64,000 bases of DNA, from contig NZ_CP040106.1 of NCBI RefSeq assembly GCF_005281475.1, positions 5,694,001 to 5,758,000 of the forward strand. Direction: 5' to 3'. The stretch comes from Echinicola rosea (GTDB lineage Bacteria > Bacteroidota > Bacteroidia > Cytophagales > Cyclobacteriaceae). The notes below the pieces were generated by a model, which did no database searches, had not been told where the DNA came from, and saw only the letters and a list, made by a program, of their open reading frames with translations. Shown here piece by piece: positions 49,884 to 57,860 of the stretch (positions within the stretch are counted from its first letter, which is position 1; each line of letters opens with the position of its first letter). Made by a program: the position numbers and the translations under genes.

Positions 49884-51905
49884 CTACCCGTTATTTTTGT
49901 TTTCGCTCTCTTTCACAACAAGATGCTGCAAGCTTGGATCATTTTTGATTCGCTCCAGCTCGTTCCCGACAATACCCAAAATGTCCGATTTTATCTGGCG
50001 GTAATTGTTTTCAATCTGTTCTTTCATCTTATCCTCTCCCTGCTCATCAACGAAAGAAAGAATCTGAGGTATCTCCCGATACGCTTTGGTTTCGGCGGCA
50101 ACCTTTTCATTGTCCACGACAATTTCAGCGTGAAAAATCTTTTGCTCAATGCGTTCATCGTAATTATCCGATACTGATCCCACGAACATCCCCTGCGTAA
50201 GCGTTGAGATTTTGGAAGCAGGTATCAAGCTGTCCATTTGAGTGGATATGGAGGTTGATTTGTCGTTTCGATTAATGGTCAGGCTCTGGCGTTTCTGCAA
50301 TACCTTGCCAAAGCGTTCCGAAAGATTCTTGGCGGTTTCACCAACCACCTGACCACTGAATACATTACCAACGGTATTTTGTATCACTTTGCTTTCCTTA
50401 TCGCCGTAGTCACGGGTTAGTTGCGAAAAATCCTGAAATCCCAAACATACAGCCACTTTATTACTTCTGGCAGTTGCGATTAAGTTATCCAACCCCCTGA
50501 AATAAATCGTGGGCAGCTCATCTATGATCACGGAGCTTTTCAATTGCCCTTTTTTGTTGATAAGCTTGACAATCCTTGAATTGTACAAGCCCAACGCTGC
50601 CGAGTAAATATTTTGCCGGTCGGGATTGTTTCCCACACATAGAATTTTTGGCGCTGCCGGATTATTGATGTCCAGCGAAAAATCGTCTCCGGTCATTACC
50701 CAATACAACTGCGGACTGATCATCCTTGACAAGGGGATTTTTGCCGAAGCAATCTGCCCTTGTAACTGATCTTGTGCGCCACCTTGCCAGGCATCCATAA
50801 AGGGCGATAGATAATTTTCCAGTTCAGGATAGGAAGTCAAGATCGTGAAAACGTCTGCGTATTTTTTATTCAACAACTCGATAGCGTGTGGAAACGTACA
50901 GTATTTTCCATTATCATAAATTTTGAGAAACCAGATGATCGCTGCAAGCAATATAATTGGGGATTCCACAAAGAAATCTCCCTGCTTTTGTATCCAGCTA
51001 CGGTTCAGGTTTAGCATGATGGTATAAGCTGCCTCGTAAGCATCGGATATGTCCGTCATAAAGTCGGGGTTCAACGGATTACAACGATGGCTTCTCCGTG
51101 GGTCGTCAAAGTTGATGACGTAAAACTTCGGTTTTACCTTGTACTTATCGCTGTGCTTCAATAAATGGTTGTAGGCAATGGTGGAAAGGTCGTCAAACTT
51201 AAAATCATAGATATACAGGGAGAAACCTTTCTCGATCTGCTGCTTGATGTAGTTGTTTACGATGGCATACGATTTTCCTGATCCCGGGGTTCCGAGTACT
51301 ATCGTAGCCCGAAAAGGATTGACAACATTGATCCAGCCGTTGTGCTGTTTCTTGCTGTACCAGAATTTGGTAGGCAGGTTAATGGAATACTCGTTTTCCA
51401 TCAATCTGGTTTCCTGCATGAAACTTTCGTTTTCGCTGTTGAACACATCATCCATAAGGTTGTTGTTAAGCAGGCGGTGCATCCAAACACCCGCCATCAA
51501 TAGGGCAATGTATCCGGCAGCAAGGGTGAGTATATAAAGGGAAGTCCCAGCGACTGGCGATAGCTTCAAGAGTGGCGTATTCAGGAAAAACAATACAAAC
51601 CCAATTCCCAAAGCAACAAAGATCTTGCTCCAGGTTATCTTCTCGTTCTTGACACCTTTGGTACCCAGACAGCTTAATGCCAGCAAAACCAATGCAAACA
51701 GTTTAGTATAAAGGGGATGTGAAAACAAGCCCGCCGTCCGGTTGAAATTTCCTAATATTTTGTTGATGATTTCCAGTATCCAACCATGCTCTGAAAAGAA
51801 ACCGTAGCAAAACCAATAAAGGTGCATCAACACCAAAAGGATACTTACCGCACGCATAAAAGCCATGATTTTGGCCAGCCCCCGTAAATCGTCTTCTCCC
51901 TGCAT
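49884..51905 (-). CDS. mobC: Type IV coupling protein, MobC/TraG type (YWFCY domain)
   Basis: 673 residues. N-terminal membrane domain with the YWFCY signature and about four helices (to residue ~170); Walker A GTPGSGKSYAIVNNY around residue 205; Walker B-like SVIIDELPTIYFRG; FQDFSQLTRDYG and a TraM-like C-terminal tail. Links the relaxosome to the transfer channel during conjugation. Last gene of the mobA-mobB-mobC run. Confidence 0.92.
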   Translation of the reverse strand: MQGEDDLRGLAKIMAFMRAVSILLVLMHLYWFCYGFFSEHGWILEIINKILGNFNRTAGLFSHPLYTKLFALVLLALSCLGTKGVKNEKITWSKIFVALGIGFVLFFLNTPLLKLSPVAGTSLYILTLAAGYIALLMAGVWMHRLLNNNLMDDVFNSENESFMQETRLMENEYSINLPTKFWYSKKQHNGWINVVNPFRATIVLGTPGSGKSYAIVNNYIKQQIEKGFSLYIYDFKFDDLSTIAYNHLLKHSDKYKVKPKFYVINFDDPRRSHRCNPLNPDFMTDISDAYEAAYTIMLNLNRSWIQKQGDFFVESPIILLAAIIWFLKIYDNGKYCTFPHAIELLNKKYADVFTILTSYPELENYLSPFMDAWQGGAQDQLQGQIASAKIPLSRMISPQLYWVMTGDDFSLDINNPAAPKILCVGNNPDRQNIYSAALGLYNSRIVKLINKKGQLKSSVIIDELPTIYFRGLDNLIATARSNKVAVCLGFQDFSQLTRDYGDKESKVIQNTVGNVFSGQVVGETAKNLSERFGKVLQKRQSLTINRNDKSTSISTQMDSLIPASKISTLTQGMFVGSVSDNYDERIEQKIFHAEIVVDNEKVAAETKAYREIPQILSFVDEQGEDKMKEQIENNYRQIKSDILGIVGNELERIKNDPSLQHLVVKESENKNNG

Positions 51906-52005
51906 TTTTTGTAATTAAATGTCCAAACGGAAATTTAAGGGAGAAGAAGACCGGCGATACGAATGTGGCAGTCAGTGGCGGAGCGTGGCAATGTTTGTCC
52001 AGATG

Positions 52006-53295
52006 CTATTGATGACCTCTTCGGCGTTTTTTTCTTTTCTTCATCCTATTAGCAAAAGCCTGTTCCTCATAATCTTCGCCTTGCGCTTCTGGCAGCAATC
52101 CACCCAATGCTTCGATTAGGCCACTTTCAGGCTTTTCAGAAGTATTCAAGAAGTTGAACAAGTGGTGCGGTTCTTCGGCAGGAAGAACAGCATCATTTGA
52201 TGTGGATAGTTTGGATGGTGCCAGGGCAGGCTCTTTTATATCCGGTTTGATATTGTGGTTCCAGTAACCATTAAAGGTGTTGGCAGAAAATTCCTTTCCT
52301 AATCGTGAGCCGTTCCAGACCGTCTTGGAATTGTGGTCAATGAACGTCATTCCATAAATACGCCCGGTATCATTTCTCCGTGCCACTACGTTAATGCCCT
52401 GTTCAGCTAACTGCTTTTTAAAAGCCTGCTCATCGCTTGTGTTTTTCAGGGCAATGGTAACGGCTGCTTTTAAGGTCTGCTTGCTTGGGTCGTTTTTTAA
52501 TGCCGTTTTACATTTTGCAAAATGCAATTCCAAAGCCGGAATCCCAGCATTCTTCCCGAAAAGCGAAGCCTTGAACGGATGTCCGGATTTTTCACCTTTT
52601 TCATTTAAGGGAATGTACAATAAACCTTGTTGGGGCTTTCCCTGTAATTCGCCCTCCACTTTTTCAGTAGTTATATTGAATAGGGAAAGCAAAGCATTGT
52701 ATTCTCCCAAAGTCTGGAACTGGTAATAGCTGGGCAAGTGGCGAACAACCGAAGCGATTTGACTTTTTATATCACCTGCTCGGTAGTCCACCGGACGGAA
52801 AATCTTTTCGTTCAGCCGTCGTTCCTTATCGGTTGCAGGTATCAGACCGTACTTGCTTTCCAATTCGCGGCATACCTTCATCGACCGCACTTTCTCAAAC
52901 TTGTCAGAAATCTTTTTGCCCTGCTCGTCCACGCAGACCGATACGATATGGATATGGCTTCGGTCAATATCGGTATGCTTGAATACGACAAAAGGCTGTT
53001 CACCGTAACCCATTCCCCGCATATATTCTTCCGCCATCTTCCGGAACTTCTCGTCGCTTACCTTGTCTTTCGGGTCCGGATTAAGGGAAATATGCAGAGT
53101 ATGTTTTTCGGTATTGCGGTTGGCAATCAGATAAGGAGCAAAAGATTGGGCTAATTGTGGCACGGAATAATGCCCGCTTGCGTTTTCAATCATCTTATTG
53201 GCAAACAAAATCTTACCGTTTTCCTGCTCCACTTTAAGCTGATTGTACGCCAATGCCCCATATAAATTTGCGCTTCTACCGATCTTCGCAATCAT
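52006..53295 (-). CDS. mobB: Relaxase MobB
   Basis: 429 residues. Mobilisation relaxase pattern: MIAKIGRSANLYGALAYN start, KHTLHISLNPDPKD, and the HUH-type DRSHIHIVSVCV for metal binding. Long basic C-terminus (RMKKRKKRRRG). Nicks at oriT and pilots the strand. Two bases downstream of mobA and 100 bases before mobC; the gap contains GCCA-rich words. Confidence 0.93.
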   Translation of the reverse strand: MIAKIGRSANLYGALAYNQLKVEQENGKILFANKMIENASGHYSVPQLAQSFAPYLIANRNTEKHTLHISLNPDPKDKVSDEKFRKMAEEYMRGMGYGEQPFVVFKHTDIDRSHIHIVSVCVDEQGKKISDKFEKVRSMKVCRELESKYGLIPATDKERRLNEKIFRPVDYRAGDIKSQIASVVRHLPSYYQFQTLGEYNALLSLFNITTEKVEGELQGKPQQGLLYIPLNEKGEKSGHPFKASLFGKNAGIPALELHFAKCKTALKNDPSKQTLKAAVTIALKNTSDEQAFKKQLAEQGINVVARRNDTGRIYGMTFIDHNSKTVWNGSRLGKEFSANTFNGYWNHNIKPDIKEPALAPSKLSTSNDAVLPAEEPHHLFNFLNTSEKPESGLIEALGGLLPEAQGEDYEEQAFANRMKKRKKRRRGHQ

Positions 53296-53297
53296 TT

Positions 53298-53735
53298 TTA
53301 CCGCTGTTTTTTCAGATATTTTGCATCAAACTCCGCGCTTATCTGAATGATTTTTTGACAAAGCACCGCCATTTCAGCCGTCTGTTTTTCCAGTTTATAC
53401 AGATATGCTGCTGCTTTTTTCTCGGAAAAATGACGGTACAGCAGTTTCACCACCTGATTATAATTCACGCCAACGGAGCGGAATTGACTATGAAAGGAAG
53501 TCAAACGCATATAAAAATCCACCGTTCCTTTGTCAATTTGAATGGTCTTTACCGTGTTGTTGAAGATACAGGACATTATAAAATGTGCCTTTACCTGCAT
53601 ACTCGATTTGTCAAAAAGAGCAAGAAATCGAGCGTGTCGTTCTTGATTAAAGGAAATGGTGTACCGAATCTTCGCCGGATCCTTTTTTGGCCGGCGTCCG
53701 GTCTTTTTCACTTGTTTTTTGTTGTTCTCATTCAT
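53298..53735 (-). CDS. mobA: Relaxosome accessory protein MobA
   Basis: 145 residues: basic N-terminus (KKTGRRPKKDPAKIRYTIS), then FSMQVKAHFIMS-like helix (SSMQVKAHFIMSCIF), GVNYNQVVKLLYRHFSEKKA and a C-terminal coil. Ribbon-helix-helix-type DNA-binding partner of MobB that binds oriT. Its upstream intergenic space holds the oriT candidate. Confidence 0.85.
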   Translation of the reverse strand: MNENNKKQVKKTGRRPKKDPAKIRYTISFNQERHARFLALFDKSSMQVKAHFIMSCIFNNTVKTIQIDKGTVDFYMRLTSFHSQFRSVGVNYNQVVKLLYRHFSEKKAAAYLYKLEKQTAEMAVLCQKIIQISAEFDAKYLKKQR

Positions 53736-53800
53736 CGCTAATCCATTTTAATTACCACAGAAAACCCTGACTTCGGAAGGTGTTTTTAGCTCCCTGCAAG

Positions 53801-53856
53801 GGCAAGTTGTTTTGAGCATCGGAAATCGTTTGGAGATGCTCAAAACACAACTTGCC
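53801..53856. other. Candidate oriT: long inverted repeat between mobA and traA
   Basis: GGCAAGTTGTTTTGAGCATC (53801-53820) and GATGCTCAAAACACAACTTGCC read in two parts (GATGCTCAAAACA, CAACTTGCC; 53835-53856) pair over 20 positions with one 2-base bulge and a 14-base loop. It lies 65 bases upstream of mobA in the divergent mobA/traA region, where oriT is expected in such elements. The nick site itself was not identified. Confidence 0.55.
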
Positions 53857-53998
53857 GTGTTCCGGTGAACACAAGAATCCGCCCTCCGGGACGGATTAGA
53901 TATAGCAGGGAAAAACGGCTTTAGGCCGTTCCTGTTACCCCCCCATTTTGTCAAAAGTCCTTTGCATAAATCTGCTATTAAAAATCCTTCTACAAAGT

Positions 53999-54471
53999 AA
54001 AGTCCTATCCATTAGAGCACTGCACTGTTGCGCAGTGCCAAACACTGCCCCTCAACGCCAAACAGTGCCACAGCTACGCCATCGAATAATATTGATGGGT
54101 TCTTTGTCCTTGAATGTTGGCAGGAAGACAGACCGTCCGTGCTTCAGGACCAACAGACGGCGTGCATTCAAGATGGCTGGTTATCCAGCCTGCTTGATTT
54201 CCGGAATACAAGAAAGCAAGATTGCAGGAAAGCTTGCTATCCATATATCCTGCCCACCTGATGAAATGCTTGAAGGACGGAATGAAAGCAAGACGTCAAT
54301 CCTGCCTGATGAGCTACCGGAATGAATGCCGTGCTGCCGCACTGCAAGGAAGCAGGTATGATCGCAGGCAAGGCTGATAGCTATCCTGATAGAAAGCGGG
54401 AAATCAGAACGGCTTGCCGGAACGCCTGCAAGCCTGCAAACAGTAATTTGAAAACTTTAAATTTTTAAAAT
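53999..54471 (+). other. Word-repetitive leader upstream of traA
   Basis: No gene is credible across these 473 bases (the small open frames are compositional). The segment is crowded with short recurring words: GCAAG, GCAGG, CCTGC, AGTGCCA/CAGTGCC, TGCCGG. Left part: GCGCAGTGCCAAACACTGCC and AACGCCAAACAGTGCCAC. Right end turns AT-rich just before the traA start. Possible regulatory or origin region of the tra operon. Confidence 0.45.
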
Positions 54472-55239
54472 ATGGACACAAAAAAGAGAACTCTGTTTAT
54501 CGCCTTTTCTTCTCAAAAAGGAGGGGTTGGCAAAAGCACATTTACGACGCTTGCAGCGAGTACCCTGCACTATCGCTTAGGTTACAATGTAGCCGTATTT
54601 GATGCAGATTTTCCGCAGCACAGCCTGATGAAAATGAAGAAAAGGGATTTGGCCATGGTCATGGAAAACGAGGCTTTGAAAATGCTGGCATACAAACAAT
54701 TTACGACCATCAATAAAAAGGCCTATCCCATTATGCAGCACAGAGCTGACAGTGTGTTGGAAGCGGCTCAGGAGTTTGCAAATACTTCGTCTGTTCCTCT
54801 TGATGTGATTTTCTTTGACCTGCCCGGAACGGTCAACACGCCCGGAATCCTGAAGGCATTGGCTGGAATGCACCACATTTTCACCCCCATTACGGCAGAC
54901 CGTGTGGTAATGGAAAGTACGCTCATCTTCACTCAGCTTTTGCAGGACGTGATTATGAAAAAGGGAGAAACTTCCATCGAAACCATTAACCTCTTCTGGA
55001 ATCAGGTTGATGGCAGGGAAAGGACGCCGCTATACGCCGTATATCACAATCTCATCCATCAATTAGGGTTGAGTCTGATGCAGAGCCAAGTCAAGAACAG
55101 TACACGCTTTCGTAAAGAAAGCGAAGTGAACAGCAAGACCGTTTTCCGCTCTACCGTAATGCCTCCCGATGAACGCTTGATGAAAGCCTGCCAGTTAGAC
55201 CTGTTCATCAGCGAATTTTTGAAAATCATTCAATTATAG
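54472..55239 (+). CDS. ParA-family ATPase (TraA of conjugative transposons)
   Basis: 255 residues. Deviant Walker A SSQKGGVGKSTFTTLAAS, VFDADFPQHSLMK (switch I/Asp) and VIFFDLPGTVNTPG. Labelled TraA in Bacteroides conjugative transposons, where it heads the tra operon. No ParB partner follows; a DUF3408 protein does. Confidence 0.92.
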   Translation: MDTKKRTLFIAFSSQKGGVGKSTFTTLAASTLHYRLGYNVAVFDADFPQHSLMKMKKRDLAMVMENEALKMLAYKQFTTINKKAYPIMQHRADSVLEAAQEFANTSSVPLDVIFFDLPGTVNTPGILKALAGMHHIFTPITADRVVMESTLIFTQLLQDVIMKKGETSIETINLFWNQVDGRERTPLYAVYHNLIHQLGLSLMQSQVKNSTRFRKESEVNSKTVFRSTVMPPDERLMKACQLDLFISEFLKIIQL

Positions 55240-55243
55240 CCTT

Positions 55244-55693
55244 ATGGAGAACGATCATAAAAGAAAAGCCACGCCGGATATTAATGAGGAACTGATGATG
55301 AACCTGATGGTCGATGGCGTCAAAAAAGAAGGGATACGGCTTCCTCCTGAACCACCCGAAGTTCGGGAAAAGGAAGTGGCAAAAGAAGGCGTAAAACGGG
55401 AAGAATCACCACGGAACAAAGCTGTTCAAAGAGAAAAGAGCCGGGCGAGGAAAAATCTTGACGGAAGTTACGGCGACCATTTTTTGAAAAGCCACGCCAT
55501 GACAAAGCGCGGTGATAAAAGCATTTATATCCGGCAAGAATACCACGAACGATTATCCCGTATTGTCCGGGTTATTGGAAAAGATGAAATACCCCTGTAT
55601 GCCTATCTTGACAACATTCTGGAGCATCATTTTGAAATGTTTGAGAAAGCGATTACGGATGATTTCAATGAAAATTTTAAACCCATTTTTTAA
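55244..55693 (+). CDS. DUF3408 conjugal transfer protein
   Basis: 149 residues: charged, low-complexity N-terminal half (RLPPEPPEVREKEVAKEG), then a compact C-terminal domain (KSIYIRQEYHERLSRIVRVIG, DEIPLYAYLDNILEHHF) typical of DUF3408, probably RHH-like. Usually second in the tra operon (TraB/TraC). Four bases after parA. Confidence 0.85.
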   Translation: MENDHKRKATPDINEELMMNLMVDGVKKEGIRLPPEPPEVREKEVAKEGVKREESPRNKAVQREKSRARKNLDGSYGDHFLKSHAMTKRGDKSIYIRQEYHERLSRIVRVIGKDEIPLYAYLDNILEHHFEMFEKAITDDFNENFKPIF

Positions 55694-55704
55694 AGCATTT
55701 GATA

Positions 55705-56340
55705 ATGGAAATAGTAATGGTGATTTGCCTGCTGATAGTCATTGCCCTGCTTTTGCAGGACAAGATTGTCATCAATAAAAGATCAGACCAAAAACCCACG
55801 CAGGAAAAAGTGAATCCACACCTGCCTGATATTATGGGGCAACCCAAGCCTGTAAAACGACTTTCGGTGCCAAAGACTGCCAGGGAACGCCAAATTGAGG
55901 AACCGGAAGCGAATCCTGATAACTTAGACATCGAATACGACGAGAATGAGCAAGTCGCTATTCAAGTTCCGCAGGAAGAACTGGATGAAGTATTCAGCAA
56001 TACGCCTGATTTTGAAGAAGAGGAAGAAGAATGGAACAGGTATGGAAATTCCGGAGGCGATAACGGTCTTGCCCAGGGGGTTACCTTCGAGGAACTAAGC
56101 ACCGTGGGGATGCTGCTGCAAAAAGACATATTGGAGCCATCCCAGAAGGAAACAGCAGTAGCCATAGTTCAGAAAATACAGGGGACCGAATTATTCAGCC
56201 TACTGGAAAATTCTATGGAAAGTGCTTCCCAAAAAATAGCCATGCTGTTGGATAAAAGCCTTTCTGCTGAAACGGAAGCCGGTTCTTCCACTTTGCGGAC
56301 AACTCATCTGGATGATTTTGATATCGGGAAGTTTGTGTAA
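55705..56340 (+). CDS. Conjugal transfer protein TraD-like
   Basis: 211 residues from ATG 55705 (a TTG at 55699 is also in frame). N-terminal transmembrane helix (MEIVMVICLLIVIALLLQDK), an acidic linker (DFEEEEEEWNR), and GVTFEELSTVGMLLQKD with KIQGTELFSLLENSMES, as in TraD of Bacteroides elements. Last intact tra gene; the expected traE (DUF4134) is absent. Confidence 0.78.
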   Translation: MEIVMVICLLIVIALLLQDKIVINKRSDQKPTQEKVNPHLPDIMGQPKPVKRLSVPKTARERQIEEPEANPDNLDIEYDENEQVAIQVPQEELDEVFSNTPDFEEEEEEWNRYGNSGGDNGLAQGVTFEELSTVGMLLQKDILEPSQKETAVAIVQKIQGTELFSLLENSMESASQKIAMLLDKSLSAETEAGSSTLRTTHLDDFDIGKFV

Positions 56341-56536
56341 GCAAGCTCCCTTTTTCACGCGAATAAATAATAGTTAATTTTTTTGTTTTTCAATCATTTA
56401 TAAAAATCAGTTAAGAACATCTTTTAGGTAAAATTTTCATGCACATGCTCTTGGTGATACTCTTTTGTGCTTAACTGATAAGGTCAGTTTCATTTTCGTG
56501 GTTTTCCCAATAGTAAAATTCGACCTTTGTTAAAAC

Positions 56537-56835
56537 TTATGCTACTTGAAAAGCTTCCTCCCCAAGTTGTGCTAATTGCTTTTTGTAATAAGCAACCAGC
56601 TTATCTCTCTTAAAATTGTCGAGGTGGTCTGCTCCCAGTTCTTTGTAATCTACCTTGTCCTTGAGTATGTGGTAGGAGGCAATCAGGATTTTATGTCCTA
56701 AAGCAATAATGGTTTTCTTTTGCCCCGTCTGCCCACCAAAATTTTGTATTTTGTTTCAAAATAGATGTTTTTTGTCCTGGATGCTGCCCAGCCCAGCTCC
56801 ACCAGTGTGGAACGTAGGTATTTGTTGCCATAGGT
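56537..56835 (-). pseudogene. IS110-family transposase, C-terminal relic with frameshift
   Basis: On the minus strand: YGNKYLRSTLVELGWAASRTK, cut in words GNKYLRSTLVE and WAASRTKNIYF, then KILVGRRGK; after a frame slip near 56720 it carries on IALGHKILIASYHILKDKV, YKELGADHLDNFKRDKL and ends AQLGEEAFQVA. This is the C-terminal region of IS110/IS1111 transposases. The N-terminal RuvC-like half is missing. The fragment lies where the tra operon should go on, so the IS or a linked deletion removed the rest. Confidence 0.82.
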
Positions 56836-56841
56836 TGGAAC

Positions 56842-57366
56842 CTTCAAGGTTTGGACTACATGGCTACTATCAGGAGATTAGGTTTGATTGCTTACCGAGT
56901 TTCCATGATATTTTCCGCTTTGCGGATCATGGAAATGCGCCACATTAAATATGATAAAAATATTGGCGCATTCGACAGCACCACTGGAGAAATATTATCC
57001 AATAGCTGTCAAACAGGCGACACTTCCCATAAGCTGATTTGTGAGGAAAGGGATTTTCAAGCTTCGCTTTCAATGGTAAAAGTACTGGTGAAGCATTCCA
57101 GTAAAGTGTTTGGAGAACTTCCACAAGAAGAACCCAAACCAAGTAGAATGAATAAGAAGGAGAAGTTTCTGTATGCCTTGCCGCATACATTCAATCGACA
57201 GAAGTACCTTGAAGTAGCAAAGTCCATGAGCATTCCGGCAAAGACAGCCGAAGGTTACATTGCCAACTTTGTGAAATCAGGGCTTATTCACCGTGAGGCA
57301 CATGACCAGTACATGAACACCTCACTTGAGGAATCTCAGGATTCTAAGGAAATCAAGGAAGAATAA
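56842..57366 (+). pseudogene. DUF3987-like protein, C-terminal fragment
   Basis: Open frame beginning without a proper start at the IS relic junction: LQGLDYMATIRRLGLIAYR, MIFSALRIMEM, then ASLSMVKVLVKHSSKVFGELP and the C-terminal winged-helix-like part (FNRQKYLEVAKSMSIPAKTAEGYI, words RQKYLEVAKS and KTAEGYIANF). It matches my memory of the end of DUF3987 (primase/helicase-like) proteins of genomic islands. About two thirds of the gene is missing. Confidence 0.65.
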
Positions 57367-57526
57367 GCCCGTTGGGCTTTTCTTCCGAAGATTCGACCAG
57401 ACCATTGAAATCAAACACCTTTGGTCAAACTAAGGACGAATAATCCTTAGTTTCCTCCATTTCCTCAAAATCCTGAATCTTAAAAAATCAGTCTAACCTC
57501 TTTTTTCTTTCTTTTCTTTTCCTATA

Positions 57527-57544
57527 TTGTCCTAAATTTGACAA
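57527..57544 (+). promoter_or_regulatory. Palindromic operator over the -7 box of the defence operon
   Basis: TTGTCCTAAATTTGACAA has perfect 5-base arms (TTGTC/GACAA). It contains TAAATTTG (57533-57540), an exact match to the Bacteroidota -7 consensus TAnnTTTG. It lies 18 bases upstream of the XRE regulator start, so the regulator probably represses its own operon there, as restriction-modification controller proteins do. Confidence 0.6.
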
Positions 57545-57562
57545 GTCATAAAATAGCAGATC

Positions 57563-57853
57563 ATGCACTTTGGTGAACGTATTAGAGAGCTGCGAGAAAG
57601 CCAGGGGCTTTTGCAGCGACAATTAGCGGCCAATCTTGAAATAGACACTCCCATGTTTAGCAAGATTGAGCGTGGGGAGAGAAATGCAAAGAGAGAACAG
57701 GTCATAGCCTTGGCCAAATTACTGAATGCCAATGAAGATGAATTGTTGACAATTTGGCTATCCGATAAAATCATTGAGAACGTTGGGGATGAAACAGCTG
57801 CATTGGCAGCACTTAAACATGCCGAACAAGAATTAAAAAAGAAATCGAAATAA
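57563..57853 (+). CDS. XRE-family regulator (controller-like) of the restriction operon
   Basis: 96 residues. HTH_3 domain in residues 1-65: GERIRELRESQGLLQRQLAANLEIDTPMFSKIERGERNAKRE (words RIRELRESQG and MFSKIERGERNAKR). C-terminal coil. Such regulators head type I-like restriction operons in Bacteroidota. Seven bases before the methyltransferase gene; a palindrome spans its -7 box. Confidence 0.88.
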   Translation: MHFGERIRELRESQGLLQRQLAANLEIDTPMFSKIERGERNAKREQVIALAKLLNANEDELLTIWLSDKIIENVGDETAALAALKHAEQELKKKSK

Positions 57854-57860
57854 TTGAGCA

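Noticed and set aside
53948..54325. 125-codon plus-strand frame upstream of traA
   Set aside because: Composition follows the repeated GCAAG/GCAGG words and has no recognisable domain; treated as noncoding leader.
53999..54471. CRISPR-like array upstream of traA
   Set aside because: Recurring words are 5-7 bases long with irregular spacing; no repeat-spacer periodicity and no cas genes. No CRISPR array was seen anywhere in the window.
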